Below are positions 43,234 to 52,019 of a DNA stretch of 62,643 bases, piece by piece. The DNA comes from JANNYA01 sp043754435 (lineage in GTDB: Bacteria > Pseudomonadota > Gammaproteobacteria > Xanthomonadales > SZUA-5). Every line of letters starts with the position of its first letter. Positions within the stretch are counted from its first letter, which is position 1. The notes below the pieces were generated by a model, which was not told where the DNA came from, did not search any database, and worked only from the letters and a program-made list of their open reading frames with translations. A program made the position numbers and the translations under genes. The stretch lies in the NCBI GenBank assembly GCA_043754435.1, contig JAYUUS010000020.1, positions 1-62,643 of the forward strand, written 5' to 3'.

Positions 43234-45699
43234 TCAAACATCTAAATTCGCCACCTTCAACGCATTTTCTTCAATAAACACCCGGCGCGGTTCGACTTCT
43301 TCGCCCATCAGCATGCCAAACATTTGATCGGCAGCAATCGCGTCTTCAATGCGCACGTGCAGTAGGCGGCGGGTATCTGGGTTGACGGTGGTGTCCCAGA
43401 GCTGATCGGCATTCATTTCACCCAAACCTTTAAAACGGCCGATTTCGCGGTTGCGCTGGGCTTGTTCCAACAGCCACGCGAAGGCGCTTTTGAAGCTGTC
43501 GACCGGCTCAGAGCGGCCGCCGCGCATGGCAATAGCGCCCGCTTGGATCAGGCCGAATAAGTCTTTTGCCAAGTCGCCAATTGGGCGGTAATCCGGGCTT
43601 TGGAAGAAGGGCAGGGTCAAGGTTTGAATCGAGCTTAGCCCGTGATGGCGGCGCGTCAGCGAAATCGCGTGCTGCTCTGGCGTGTCGCCAATGACGTTAA
43701 TGACGTAGCGCGGCGCGTCGAGTGAACCTTTTTCCAGGCGCTTCGCCAAGCTTTGCGCCCACAGCTGCAGCGCTGCACGGTCGCTAAAGGTGTCGCTCGT
43801 GACCGGTGCTAGATCAATCATTGCCTCCAATAAACCGCGATCAAAACGCTGCGCCATGCGATCCAGGTGCTTGGTGGCGGCATCAAAACGCGTCATTAGA
43901 CTTTCCAGCGCCACACCGCTAATCGGCGGTGCGCCTTCGCTCGGAGCAAGGCCAGCACCGTCAACCGCGTTGGAAACCAAATACGCCGCCAGCGCGCCTT
44001 CGTCTTTTAGATAAATAATATTTTTACCTTGAGTGACCTTAAACAACGGCGGCTGCGCGATGTAAATATGGCCACGGCGCACCAATTCCGGCATCTGGCG
44101 ATAGAAGAACGTCAGCAGTAGCGTGCGAATGTGCGAGCCGTCGATGTCGGCATCGGTCATGATAATGATGCGGTGGTAGCGCAGTTTGTCGATGTTGAAT
44201 TCGTCGTTACCAATGCCGCAACCGAGCGCGGTAATTAGTGTGCCGACTTCTTGGCTGCTGATAATTTTGTCGAAGCGCGCGCGCTCAACGTTTAATATTT
44301 TGCCCTTGAGCGGCAAAATCGCTTGGTTTTTACGATTGCGGCCCTGTTTGGCGGATCCGCCTGCGGAATCCCCTTCGACGAGGAATAGCTCAGAAAGCGC
44401 CGGGTCTTTCTCTTGGCAATCCGCCAATTTACCGGGCAATCCGGCGATGTCTAACGCACCTTTACGCCGGGTCAAATCGCGCGCCTTGCGTGCCGCTTCA
44501 CGGGCGCGCGCGGCTTCAATAATTTTCGCGCAGATGGCTTTGGCTTCGTTCGGATTTTCCTGCAAAAACTCGGATAATTTCGCGCTCACCGAGCTTTCCA
44601 CCGCCGGTTTGACTTCGGAGCTAACCAGTTTGTCCTTGGTCTGGCTGCTGAACTTCGGATCTGGAACTTTCACGCTTAAAACTGCGATCAGACCTTCACG
44701 GCTGTCATCGCCGGATAAGTCCAGCTTTTCCTTCTTGAGCAAGCCGCTGGCATCGAGAAAATTGTTCATCGTACGCGTCATTGCCGCACGGAAACCAGCT
44801 AGGTGCGAGCCGCCATCTTTCTGCGGAATATTGTTGGTGAAGCAATACACCGCTTCCTGATAGGCATCGGTCCAGCGCATCGCGACATCGACCACAATGC
44901 CGCCTTCGGCTTTGGCGGAAAAGTTAATAATGTGTGGATGCAGCGGCGTTTTCGCCACCGATAAATATTCGACGAAGCTCTTGATGCCGCCTTCGTATTG
45001 AAAGATGTCGTGGTTGGCCGCGTCGCGCTCGTCAAGCAATTCAATGCGCAGGCCCGAGTTCAAAAAAGCCAGCTCGCGCAAACGCCGCTGCAAAATCACA
45101 TAGTGAAACTCAACGTCGGTAAAGATCTCGGTGCTGGGTAAAAACCGTACCGTGGTGCCGCGCCGCTCGGTTTTTCCAACCTCGGTCACCGGTGCTTGCG
45201 GCACACCCAAATGATAGTTTTGTACCCACTGCGCGCCATCACGATAAATCGTCAGTTCAAGCAGGCTAGAAAGTGCGTTCACCACAGACACGCCGACGCC
45301 GTGCAAACCGCCCGATACTTTGTAGGAATTGTCGTCAAACTTACCGCCCGCGTGCAGCACTGTCATCACCACTTCTGCAGTGGACTTGCCCTCTTCCGGG
45401 TGCATACCCACCGGAATACCTCGGCCGTTATCCTGCACGCTGACCGAGCCGTTGCTGTGGATCGTGACGATAATATTGCTGCAATAACCCGCGAGCGCTT
45501 CATCAACGGAGTTATCCACCACCTCAAATACCATGTGGTGCAAGCCGGTGCCATCGTCGGTGTCGCCGATATACATACCTGGGCGCTTGCGTACCGCGTC
45601 TAAGCCCTTTAAAACCTTGATCGAGGCGGAATCGTAGGTGTCTGGCGTACCGTTGCCTTGGCCGTCGGCGGGAAGGTCTTCGTTTTCAATCATGTGCAT
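43234..45699 (-). CDS. gyrB: DNA gyrase subunit B
   Basis: GyrB supplies the ATPase that drives negative supercoiling. The ATPase part begins YDSASIKVLKGLDAVRKRPGMYIGDTDDGTGLHHMV, with GGLHGVGVSVVNALS. The TOPRIM part has LVEGDSAGGSAKQGRNRKNQAILPLKGKILNVE and MTDADIDGSHIRTLLL. The C-terminus ends EPRRVFIEENALK. The start at 45699 (or 45693) gives a usual short leader before YDSAS; the frame is open to 45780 but that would add 27 unlikely residues. An 18-base palindrome lies just upstream. No dnaA, dnaN or recF gene adjoins it. Confidence 0.96.
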   Translation of the reverse strand: MHMIENEDLPADGQGNGTPDTYDSASIKVLKGLDAVRKRPGMYIGDTDDGTGLHHMVFEVVDNSVDEALAGYCSNIIVTIHSNGSVSVQDNGRGIPVGMHPEEGKSTAEVVMTVLHAGGKFDDNSYKVSGGLHGVGVSVVNALSSLLELTIYRDGAQWVQNYHLGVPQAPVTEVGKTERRGTTVRFLPSTEIFTDVEFHYVILQRRLRELAFLNSGLRIELLDERDAANHDIFQYEGGIKSFVEYLSVAKTPLHPHIINFSAKAEGGIVVDVAMRWTDAYQEAVYCFTNNIPQKDGGSHLAGFRAAMTRTMNNFLDASGLLKKEKLDLSGDDSREGLIAVLSVKVPDPKFSSQTKDKLVSSEVKPAVESSVSAKLSEFLQENPNEAKAICAKIIEAARAREAARKARDLTRRKGALDIAGLPGKLADCQEKDPALSELFLVEGDSAGGSAKQGRNRKNQAILPLKGKILNVERARFDKIISSQEVGTLITALGCGIGNDEFNIDKLRYHRIIIMTDADIDGSHIRTLLLTFFYRQMPELVRRGHIYIAQPPLFKVTQGKNIIYLKDEGALAAYLVSNAVDGAGLAPSEGAPPISGVALESLMTRFDAATKHLDRMAQRFDRGLLEAMIDLAPVTSDTFSDRAALQLWAQSLAKRLEKGSLDAPRYVINVIGDTPEQHAISLTRRHHGLSSIQTLTLPFFQSPDYRPIGDLAKDLFGLIQAGAIAMRGGRSEPVDSFKSAFAWLLEQAQRNREIGRFKGLGEMNADQLWDTTVNPDTRRLLHVRIEDAIAADQMFGMLMGEEVEPRRVFIEENALKVANLDV

Positions 45700-45717
45700 G
45701 GTTTCGTTTGATTTGGC

Positions 45718-45735
45718 GTTTTGCCGGGGCAAAAC
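45718..45735. repeat. Perfect 18-bp palindrome before gyrB
   Basis: gttttgccggggcaaaac: 7-base stem, 4-base loop, 19 bases upstream of the chosen gyrB start. It would form a hairpin in the gyrB leader. Sister copy at 22321-22338. Confidence 0.75.
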
Positions 45736-46018
45736 TAATTGGATTGATGTAGAGATATTGGCGGCGCACTGCGCACGCAAAGCGCGACTTCAATTGAATG
45801 AAATCACCTTCATTGTTTGACTTTTAGAGTATAGCGCGTGCGGGGTTAAGGCGCAGCGCAAGATAGGGCGAGCTATGCGTCACCTCAGATAAATCTGAGC
45901 TTGAGTTCCGACTGCCCTGAGTTCGCCAATGTTTGTGGCGGCTTAAAGTTTCTCTACCCCGTCAACTGCGGCGGGTAGCTTGAAACACATACGCCAAACT
46001 CAAACTTAAGGAAAACCC
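45736..46018. other. Divergent spacer between gyrB and comEA-like gene
   Basis: No gene is seen here. The segment must contain the promoters of both genes, but no strong -35/-10 pair stands out. A purine-rich ribosome site (aaggaaa) precedes the ATG at 46019. Confidence 0.5.
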
Positions 46019-46324
46019 ATGAACGCATTCAATCGCATTTTAGCCGCCCTCGCTGTTGCCGCACTCACCCTCAGCCACGGCGCCTTCGCTGGCAAACCCG
46101 TCAACATTAATGCGGCAAGCGCCAGCGAACTCGCCGACTCACTCGACGGCATCGGCGACGCTAAGGCGCAAGCCATCGTTGCCTATCGCACCGCGCACGG
46201 TGCGTTTAAATCCGCCGACGCGCTAGTCGAAGTGAAAGGGATTGGCCTAAAAACCGTCGAAAAGAATTCCGCGTTTATTAAGTTGGGTGCGGTTGCACCA
46301 GCGCCAGCGGTTGCGGAGAAGTAA
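46019..46324 (+). CDS. ComEA-like helix-hairpin-helix DNA-binding protein
   Basis: A 101-residue exported protein. The signal peptide ends near SHGAFA, and the mature part is a tandem helix-hairpin-helix: VNINAASASELADSLDGIGDAKAQAIVAYRTAHGAFKSADALVEVKGIGLKTVEKN. This is the ComEA domain that binds incoming DNA in the periplasm during natural transformation. No other competence genes are nearby. Confidence 0.88.
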   Translation: MNAFNRILAALAVAALTLSHGAFAGKPVNINAASASELADSLDGIGDAKAQAIVAYRTAHGAFKSADALVEVKGIGLKTVEKNSAFIKLGAVAPAPAVAEK

Positions 46325-46373
46325 AGGTCGTGCTGAGCGAAATGATGGCGCGGCGATGGGCCATCATTTGGTT

Positions 46374-46389
46374 GGTTCCACGTGGAACA
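46374..46389. promoter_or_regulatory. parS-like site 3
   Basis: ggttccacgtggaaca keeps the perfect inner 14-base palindrome gttccacgtggaac. It lies in the intergenic region after the comEA-like gene. Confidence 0.8.
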
Positions 46390-46397
46390 AAGAACCT

Positions 46398-46468
46398 CGT
46401 CTTTGCGAGCGCAGCGAAGCAATCTAGCTTTAAACGACGAGATTGCTTCTCTGCGTTCGCAAAGACGA
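46398..46468. repeat. Dispersed palindromic intergenic repeat, copy 2
   Basis: Arms at 46398-46425 and 46440-46468, loop of 14 bases. The arms match copy 1 at 8969-9048 at most positions (gcgagcgcagcgaagcaatc versus gcgaacgcagtgaagcaatc). It starts 8 bases after parS site 3. Confidence 0.85.
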
Positions 46469-46585
46469 ATCTTAGGCAGTTCATGGAGAGCCTGTCGAAG
46501 AACAGAGCCGAATCATTACTAACGCAGCGCTGTCACGTCACGCCACGCCACGCACTATCGCTTAAATTATTGGAGTTAATGGCAA

Positions 46586-46825
46586 TCACCGCCCCTTTGC
46601 CTCTGTTAAAACCGCACTCAGCCCACCTGCACGCTGCGCATCTTCTGTGAGCCACCCTTGACCGCCAAAAACAGGGGTGAATTGGTAGTTGTTCGGTGTC
46701 GAACGTTTCTCAATTGCTAAGCGCAACCCCTCCTCGACAAGCGCTTTGAAGATTATGGAGTCGCGGCTCTGAATAATTTTTGAGCGCGCTATTAAATCGT
46801 CAGAGATCGCTAAAGTTGTTTTCAC
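46586..46825 (-). CDS. VapB-family antitoxin, no toxin partner seen
   Basis: A 79-residue protein with MKTTLAISDDLIARSKIIQSRDSIIFKALVEEGLRLAIEK, the ribbon-helix-helix start of the VapB group that normally precedes a PIN-domain VapC gene. The C-terminus has FTPVFGGQGWLTEDAQRAGGL, typical of the same family. Downstream on this strand there is no PIN gene, only the palindromic repeat, so the toxin was probably lost. Confidence 0.75.
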   Translation of the reverse strand: MKTTLAISDDLIARSKIIQSRDSIIFKALVEEGLRLAIEKRSTPNNYQFTPVFGGQGWLTEDAQRAGGLSAVLTEAKGR

Positions 46826-46904
46826 ATGGTTTACCCAGAACCGATAGTGTGACCAACCATATCACACGACCATAATTCCTCGAAAACATGACGTGACGCA
46901 CGGT

Positions 46905-46920
46905 CGTTCCACGTGGAACA
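46905..46920. promoter_or_regulatory. parS-like site 4
   Basis: cgttccacgtggaaca keeps the inner 14-base palindrome. It lies upstream of the VapB gene. Confidence 0.8.
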
Positions 46921-46940
46921 AAGCTAAGGCCTAAGCCATT

Positions 46941-46956
46941 GGTTCCACGTGAAACA
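46941..46956. promoter_or_regulatory. parS-like site 5
   Basis: ggttccacgtgaaaca has one mismatch in the right half relative to the consensus, a variant also accepted by ParB in many species. Its centre is 36 bases from that of site 4. Confidence 0.72.
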
Positions 46957-46998
46957 TTCAATTCACTAGCTAATCCGTTTCCCAGCTTCCCAAACCTT

Positions 46999-47730
46999 TC
47001 AGTTGCGCGAATTCTGTGAAATTGCGCCACTGACGGTGCTCAATTCACTGCGGCTGAGGAACGGCAGTTGCGAAATAATCTGTTCCAGTATCGATCCGGT
47101 TTTCAAACCCAACTCTGACGATTGAATCAGCACTGTGCCTTGACCGGTAAAATCAATCTGCTTTTCCTCACCTGAAAGCGTGATGCCGGTTACCGCGCCC
47201 ACCATGGACATCACACCCGCAACGTGCTCGTAATCATAACGATAGGATGGGCTTGGGCAATCCGCCCAGCCAAGCACCGCTTGCTCGTCGACTCGGCAAG
47301 GTAATTCCAAAAAATGTACCGGGCCATTACTGGAGACAATGATTTTGCCGTTGCCAAGCATCGTTAAATAGCCGGGCAAGGTCGATTCTTGGCAGATAAC
47401 ATCCTTGGTAAAGCCAAGCAGATTGCCAGCTTTTACCGTCATATTGGCGTTGTCCAGATCGTAACACCCGATGTCATTGCCGTTATCCCCCAAAATCAGC
47501 TGACCGTGGCCTTTAGCTACAACAAAATGGTGGATATAAGCGGGCGCGTTAAAGGTGTTTTTGATGAGGATATCCAACAGGCTGGAGCCCATCGACTCAA
47601 ACTCCAATTCGCCGTAGAAGGCAATCATTTTGCCTTTTCGAATAAAGATTTCTTCATGCACATCGACAACAAAAGCAAACCGGTTCAAGTTATCGTTTTT
47701 TGGCAGGTTGATAGGGTTATAGATAATCAT
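46999..47730 (-). CDS. AIM24-family protein, third paralogue
   Basis: A 243-residue AIM24-like beta-sandwich protein. It shares with its neighbours the GKMIAFYGELEFES, VVAKGHGQLILGDNG and FTGQGTVLIQSSE words, but it is more diverged and has a longer C-terminus. It starts 2 bases after the second paralogue and so closes a three-gene operon. The AIM24 fold resembles the TRAP-like repeat; its bacterial role is not known. Confidence 0.78.
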   Translation of the reverse strand: MIIYNPINLPKNDNLNRFAFVVDVHEEIFIRKGKMIAFYGELEFESMGSSLLDILIKNTFNAPAYIHHFVVAKGHGQLILGDNGNDIGCYDLDNANMTVKAGNLLGFTKDVICQESTLPGYLTMLGNGKIIVSSNGPVHFLELPCRVDEQAVLGWADCPSPSYRYDYEHVAGVMSMVGAVTGITLSGEEKQIDFTGQGTVLIQSSELGLKTGSILEQIISQLPFLSRSELSTVSGAISQNSRN

Positions 47731-47732
47731 GA

Positions 47733-48374
47733 TTAGCGCTCGCTCGCTTGGATATACACCGTGCCCTGGCCCATGAATTTGACTTGGTAGGACTCCCCTG
47801 AGGCCTGGCCCACGAACGTTTTCCAGTTGAGGTCGGTTACGATTGTAGAGGTCAAATTGCCTTTATGGCCAAGGTAGGCATTCGGGTCAACAAACACCGG
47901 CTGTTCGGCGCTAACCTCTAGCCCAATGGCATTGCCATCGGAAAGCATTGCCAGTTCGCCGCTGCCCTGCAAAGTCGTGGTGAATAGCCCCTGGCCACTC
48001 ACGGCACCCCGCACCATGCTTTGCACGCCACCCTGATTGCCTAAAAACATCGTGCCAGTGCGTAGACGGCCATCGTAAGCCAGCAGGTTTTCGCTTTCGA
48101 CATACATGGTTTCATTGGCTAGACTGATTAGCTTGACGAATAGCCCGTTATAGCCGTAGAAAATCTTGCCCGTGCCGCGCGCTGACATGAGCGCGTTGCC
48201 TTCATTCGTCGCGGTGCGCATCGCAAAGTCGTTCACGTTACCACCGCCTAGAAAGGAGCGAGCAAAATTGACGTTACCCTGATAGGCAATCATCGAGCCT
48301 CTTTTGGCAAAAAGCTCCTCATTGTTTAGCGTCACTTCGATGAGCTTTTCATTGAGTTGATTATAGGAAGGCAT
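47733..48374 (-). CDS. AIM24-family protein, second paralogue
   Basis: A 213-residue AIM24-family protein. The words RGSMIAYQGNVNFARSFLGGG, MSARGTGKIFYGYNG and SGQGLFTTTLQGSGELAMLS are the conserved strands. It has no signal peptide. The ATG at 48374 is preceded by a strong ribosome site (aaggag), so the longer frame to 48464 is rejected. It ends with FMGQGTVYIQASER, nearly the same ending as the first paralogue. Confidence 0.82.
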   Translation of the reverse strand: MPSYNQLNEKLIEVTLNNEELFAKRGSMIAYQGNVNFARSFLGGGNVNDFAMRTATNEGNALMSARGTGKIFYGYNGLFVKLISLANETMYVESENLLAYDGRLRTGTMFLGNQGGVQSMVRGAVSGQGLFTTTLQGSGELAMLSDGNAIGLEVSAEQPVFVDPNAYLGHKGNLTSTIVTDLNWKTFVGQASGESYQVKFMGQGTVYIQASER

Positions 48375-48384
48375 CGCTTGCTCC

Positions 48385-49002
48385 TTAGCGTTCGGCGGGC
48401 TGGATATAAACCAGCCCTTGGCCGGTAAATTTAAGTTGATAGGACTCGCCGGATGCTTGCCCAACCATGGTGCGCCAATTCACATCAAAGATGAATTCCT
48501 GCTGGATATTGCCTTTGTAGCCAATGAAAGCATCGGGATCAACAAATAACGGGTATTTAGGACTGACTTCCAGCGTGATCAAATTGCCGCGCGAGATCAC
48601 CGCGATATTGCCCGTTCCTTCTACCGTTGAGGTAAACAAACCCTGCCCAGATGTAGCACCCCGCAAACCAGCAAAGATGGTTTTAGTTTTGAGCGCGACG
48701 TCATATGCCAATAGGCTGCTGCTTTCAATGAATAATTTTTCTGCTGCCAGCGGAATCACCGCTATTTCAGCCGCGTTCTGCGCGAAATAGACCGTGCCGG
48801 TGCCGGTGGTCTGCATCAAAGACATGCCTTCATTCGTCACTTTGCGTTTTAAGGCCCCGAAAAATCCTTCACCGCCCAATATAGACTTCTCAAATTTCAT
48901 GCTGCCGGTATAGGCGACCATGGAGCCTGCGATCGCCATCACCTTTTCGTTTTGCAGGCCAACCTCCAGCAAACGATCTGTATTGATCTTAAAACTGCTC
49001 AC
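48385..49002 (-). CDS. AIM24-family protein, first paralogue
   Basis: A 205-residue AIM24-family protein with AGSMVAYTGSMKFEKSILGGEG, TTGTGTVYFAQNAAEIAVI, GATSGQGLFTSTVEGTGNIAVIS and the ending FTGQGLVYIQPAER. The start is taken as GTG at 49002 (VSSFKINTDRLLEVG) with a ribosome site (cggagc) upstream; an upstream TTG at 49035 is less likely. It leads the three-paralogue operon. Confidence 0.8.
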   Translation of the reverse strand: MSSFKINTDRLLEVGLQNEKVMAIAGSMVAYTGSMKFEKSILGGEGFFGALKRKVTNEGMSLMQTTGTGTVYFAQNAAEIAVIPLAAEKLFIESSSLLAYDVALKTKTIFAGLRGATSGQGLFTSTVEGTGNIAVISRGNLITLEVSPKYPLFVDPDAFIGYKGNIQQEFIFDVNWRTMVGQASGESYQLKFTGQGLVYIQPAER

Positions 49003-49378
49003 GACTTTGCTCCGTAGTGTGTGGATCTTTGCCAACTGACCTATCCCAACCGGCGCTTATTCCAATTCTAAATCATTCGGCTAACTTCGTTGCCTCGATC
49101 CGGTCTTCTAGACGCACATATAGTGCGCCGTCGTCGATCCTCACATCGGCGCCTTGTTATCCTTCTGATTTAAAACCGGAATCTGATTTAAAACCGGAAT
49201 TACAACAACGCTGTGGAATACCAAAAGCAATCGTGGCACACAACACCATCAATTGTGCGCCTAGCGGGGTTTAGAAGAAAATTCAGATAATTCAGATGGC
49301 TCTGAACAATCAGTTCCTGCAACTCCATAAAGCGGAAATCATCATCGCAAAGGATTGCAATGTAATAACGCAATTCGC
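49003..49378. other. Spacer between AIM24 operon and SLC13 gene
   Basis: About 376 bases. On the minus strand a short open stretch (about 49075-49155, reading GADVRIDDGALYVRLEDRIE) looks like a gene tail, and a 60-codon frame from a TTG at 49382 to 49200 is possible. Neither has a clear start or family. Nothing else is recognised. Confidence 0.4.
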
Positions 49379-51226
49379 TCAAAACAGCATATTGACCATC
49401 GCTACCGAAATCACAATAAACATGACGGTAATCGGCAGGCCGACGCGTAGCAAATCGCGTTTTTGGTAGCCACCGGGGCCTTGAATCATTGCAATGACCG
49501 GGTTCGAGGCAGTTAGGAAATTATTCGACGCCGCTAGACTAACAATCAGCGCGAATTGCGCGGGGTTGGCATTCACAGCGAGTGCGATGTTGATCGCGAT
49601 GGGCACCATTAGTACAGTGGAGCCGACTTGCCCCATGGACAGTGCTGTGACCGTCGTCAGTAATGCCAGCGCTATTTGCAGCGGTATCGCACCAACGAGG
49701 CCCACATGTTTTGCGATTTGCGCCGCTATCCAGCCAGCGGTGCCGGTTTGATCAATGGCGATGCTGATTGGGATTAGGCAGCTAAGCGAAAAAATCGTCT
49801 TCCAGTTGATCGCGCGATACGCTTCTTCTGTGGACAGCACGCCGGTGGCTAACATTCCGCATGCCCCCGCCATCAGCGCGATCGGCAAGGAAACATGCCC
49901 AGCAAACGCCAGCGTAAAGGCACCAATAAAGAAAAACAGCGCGAAACCCTGTTTGTGCGGGCGCTTCTCATCTTTTGGATAATCGGTGATGACAATAAAA
50001 TCACGATCTAAGGTGTGGTCGTTCAGCTCTTTCCAGCTGCTGTGAAAGATCAGCGTATCGCCGGACTGGAAGTTTAAGGTGCGGACTTGATCGCGAATCG
50101 TCACACCCGCCCGCACCAGCGCCAGCAGGTTCATGCCATAGCGTCGGCGCAGGCGCAGCTCCATCGCCGACTTGCCTAACCAAGCCGAGTTGGGCGGCAG
50201 CACCGCTTCAGAAACGCCCGCCGCAGTCGGGTCAAACAAAGCGCCTAAGTGATGCTTGCCGGGCAATATGCCCAAGCCAAACTCCGCTGCGAAACGTTCA
50301 ATTTGCGCAGGCGGCCCCAGCACGGCAAAAACGCAGCCCGCCTCAATTAGCTCGTCCATCGGCGGCGCAAGTCGCGTTTCTTCGCCGCGCTTCAACGCCA
50401 AAAATAGCGGCGCGGTGGGCAATAGTTCGGCTTCCCCTAAAGTTAACCCGACTACACGGCTATCAGGATAGACGCGCAACTCCAGCAATTGCCCAGTAAT
50501 GCCGTACAAATGCTCGAAATAGGCTTCCGTGGTGCGCGGTGTTACCGATTCCTCGGCATCTTCAACGGGCAGTTTTTTGAGGCCGAAAAAATAGAAATAC
50601 AGCAAGCCACACACAAGCAGCGCGGCACCGATTGGAAACACCGAAAACAGCTTGAAGGTGCTCAGAACCTGCGCACCTTGCGGCAAATTTTTATTCGTGC
50701 TTTCAATGAGATCACCCAGCAAGATCATGGGTGAGTTACCGATGGTGGTCATTGTGCCACCCAACACGATACAGGTTGCCATCGGCAGCAATAGATGCCC
50801 CAACGGAAACCCAGTGCGCGCAGCGATACGGCTGGCGACCGGTAAAAACAGCGCCATTACCGCCGGGTTTTGCATAACCCCAGAAACCGTGCCAGCAACC
50901 GCTGAAAGCGCCAACACCAAACGCCGCTCGGTATCCCCGGCTAGCCGCAAAATGAAATCCGCCGCGCGTCCCATCAAGCCAGTGTGCTCCATCCCAGCAC
51001 TCAGAATCATGACCGCCAAGATTGACATCACTGCATTGGATGCGAAGCCAGAAAACAGCTGCGTTAACGGCACCAAACCGGTTAACCCCAACACCACCAG
51101 CAGCAGCATCGCAGCAAGATCGACGCTCACCCACTCCGTTACAAACAAGCAAACCGTTAGCGCCAATACGCACAGCACCAGCAACATATCCAAGTTCAGT
51201 ACAATGCTGGTGTCCAAAACGCCCAT
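49379..51226 (-). CDS. SLC13/DASS-family transporter with TrkA-C domains
   Basis: A 615-residue anion transporter. Two blocks of membrane helices (about 1-210 and 420-615) flank two soluble TrkA-C-like domains near 230-410 (LELRVYPDSRVVGLTLGEAELLPTAPLFLALKRG and LGKSAMELRLRRRYGMNLLALVRAGVTIRDQ). The helical part has the family motifs GGTMTTIGNSPMILLG and MGQVGSTVLMVPIAIN, equivalent to the SNT-type ligand loops. The likely substrates are sulfate, di- or tricarboxylates; which one is not decided by the sequence. Confidence 0.88.
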   Translation of the reverse strand: MGVLDTSIVLNLDMLLVLCVLALTVCLFVTEWVSVDLAAMLLLVVLGLTGLVPLTQLFSGFASNAVMSILAVMILSAGMEHTGLMGRAADFILRLAGDTERRLVLALSAVAGTVSGVMQNPAVMALFLPVASRIAARTGFPLGHLLLPMATCIVLGGTMTTIGNSPMILLGDLIESTNKNLPQGAQVLSTFKLFSVFPIGAALLVCGLLYFYFFGLKKLPVEDAEESVTPRTTEAYFEHLYGITGQLLELRVYPDSRVVGLTLGEAELLPTAPLFLALKRGEETRLAPPMDELIEAGCVFAVLGPPAQIERFAAEFGLGILPGKHHLGALFDPTAAGVSEAVLPPNSAWLGKSAMELRLRRRYGMNLLALVRAGVTIRDQVRTLNFQSGDTLIFHSSWKELNDHTLDRDFIVITDYPKDEKRPHKQGFALFFFIGAFTLAFAGHVSLPIALMAGACGMLATGVLSTEEAYRAINWKTIFSLSCLIPISIAIDQTGTAGWIAAQIAKHVGLVGAIPLQIALALLTTVTALSMGQVGSTVLMVPIAINIALAVNANPAQFALIVSLAASNNFLTASNPVIAMIQGPGGYQKRDLLRVGLPITVMFIVISVAMVNMLF

Positions 51227-51413
51227 TCGATTGGTGGCAAGGTGGGAAGTGTAGCCTTGCTTTGGCTAGTCCGCTGGGAATTAAGGTGCCGTGCGGCACG
51301 TGGATCCCCGATCAAAACTTTCGGGGATGACGAATAATCCTTAACCCCGAAGATTGGTGAGCACAGGCGAATTCACATCAGTTTGAATCGCACCCGTGAT
51401 GTTTGTTTCGAAA

Positions 51414-52019
51414 CTACGCCGCCGCTTCCGCCGCCATCGCTTCCATCACTTTTGGACGCGCTGCGATGAGTTCTACATAGCTGACCAATGTCGGCCATTG
51501 CGCGATATCAACGCCAGTCCATTTGCCCCAGCCTAGCACCGTAAACAGATAGGCATCGGCAATCGTAAAAGTATCGCCCGTCAAATACGGCTTGTCGCCT
51601 AATTGCTTGACAATCCAGTCCAAACGCCCGCCTAACTTGGTGCGGGCCATCGTTTTGAGCTCTTCGGTCATGCTGGGGTTGAACAGCGGGCCAAAACCTT
51701 TGTGAACTTCGGTCGAAATAAACGCCATCCATTCACGCAAACGCGTGCGCGCCATGGTGCCTACTGGCGGCGCTAAATTGGCGGCGGGATTGAGATCGGC
51801 GATGTATTCGGAGATCACCGAGCCTTCGGTGAGCAGCTCGCCATTATCCAGCATCAGCACCGGCACATAGCCTTTGGGGTTGATTTGATAATAATCGCTG
51901 CCATCGGCTACGGTGTGCGCACGAATATCGACTTTGACCAAATCAAATTTAAGTCCGGCTTCGCGCAGGGCAATATGCGGCGCGAGCGAGCAAACCGATG
52001 GATTGAAATACAGTTTCAT
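51414..52019 (-). CDS. Glutathione S-transferase, beta class
   Basis: A 201-residue GST. The N-terminal thioredoxin-like domain MKLYFNPSVCSLAPHIALREAGL has the Cys10 characteristic of bacterial beta-class enzymes, and NPKGYVPVL and LTEGSVISEYI bind glutathione. The helical C-terminal domain follows (FTIADAYLFTVLGW). It is a single gene, divergent from the enoyl-CoA hydratase gene. Confidence 0.9.
   Translation of the reverse strand: MKLYFNPSVCSLAPHIALREAGLKFDLVKVDIRAHTVADGSDYYQINPKGYVPVLMLDNGELLTEGSVISEYIADLNPAANLAPPVGTMARTRLREWMAFISTEVHKGFGPLFNPSMTEELKTMARTKLGGRLDWIVKQLGDKPYLTGDTFTIADAYLFTVLGWGKWTGVDIAQWPTLVSYVELIAARPKVMEAMAAEAAA

Noticed and set aside
44186..44860. 224-codon plus-strand frame antisense to gyrB
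   Set aside because: It lies completely inside conserved gyrB sequence and has no domain or ribosome site.
46800..47030. Minus-strand frame upstream of the VapB gene
   Set aside because: It runs through two parS palindromes, has no domain and overlaps the AIM24 gene end. It is a chance frame.
27414..49185. Similarity between cgacgccttgttattcttcg near 27414 and a related word near 49149
   Set aside because: About 36 bases are similar with several mismatches. One lies at the yoaA end and the other in a spacer. Too short to call a duplication without alignment.
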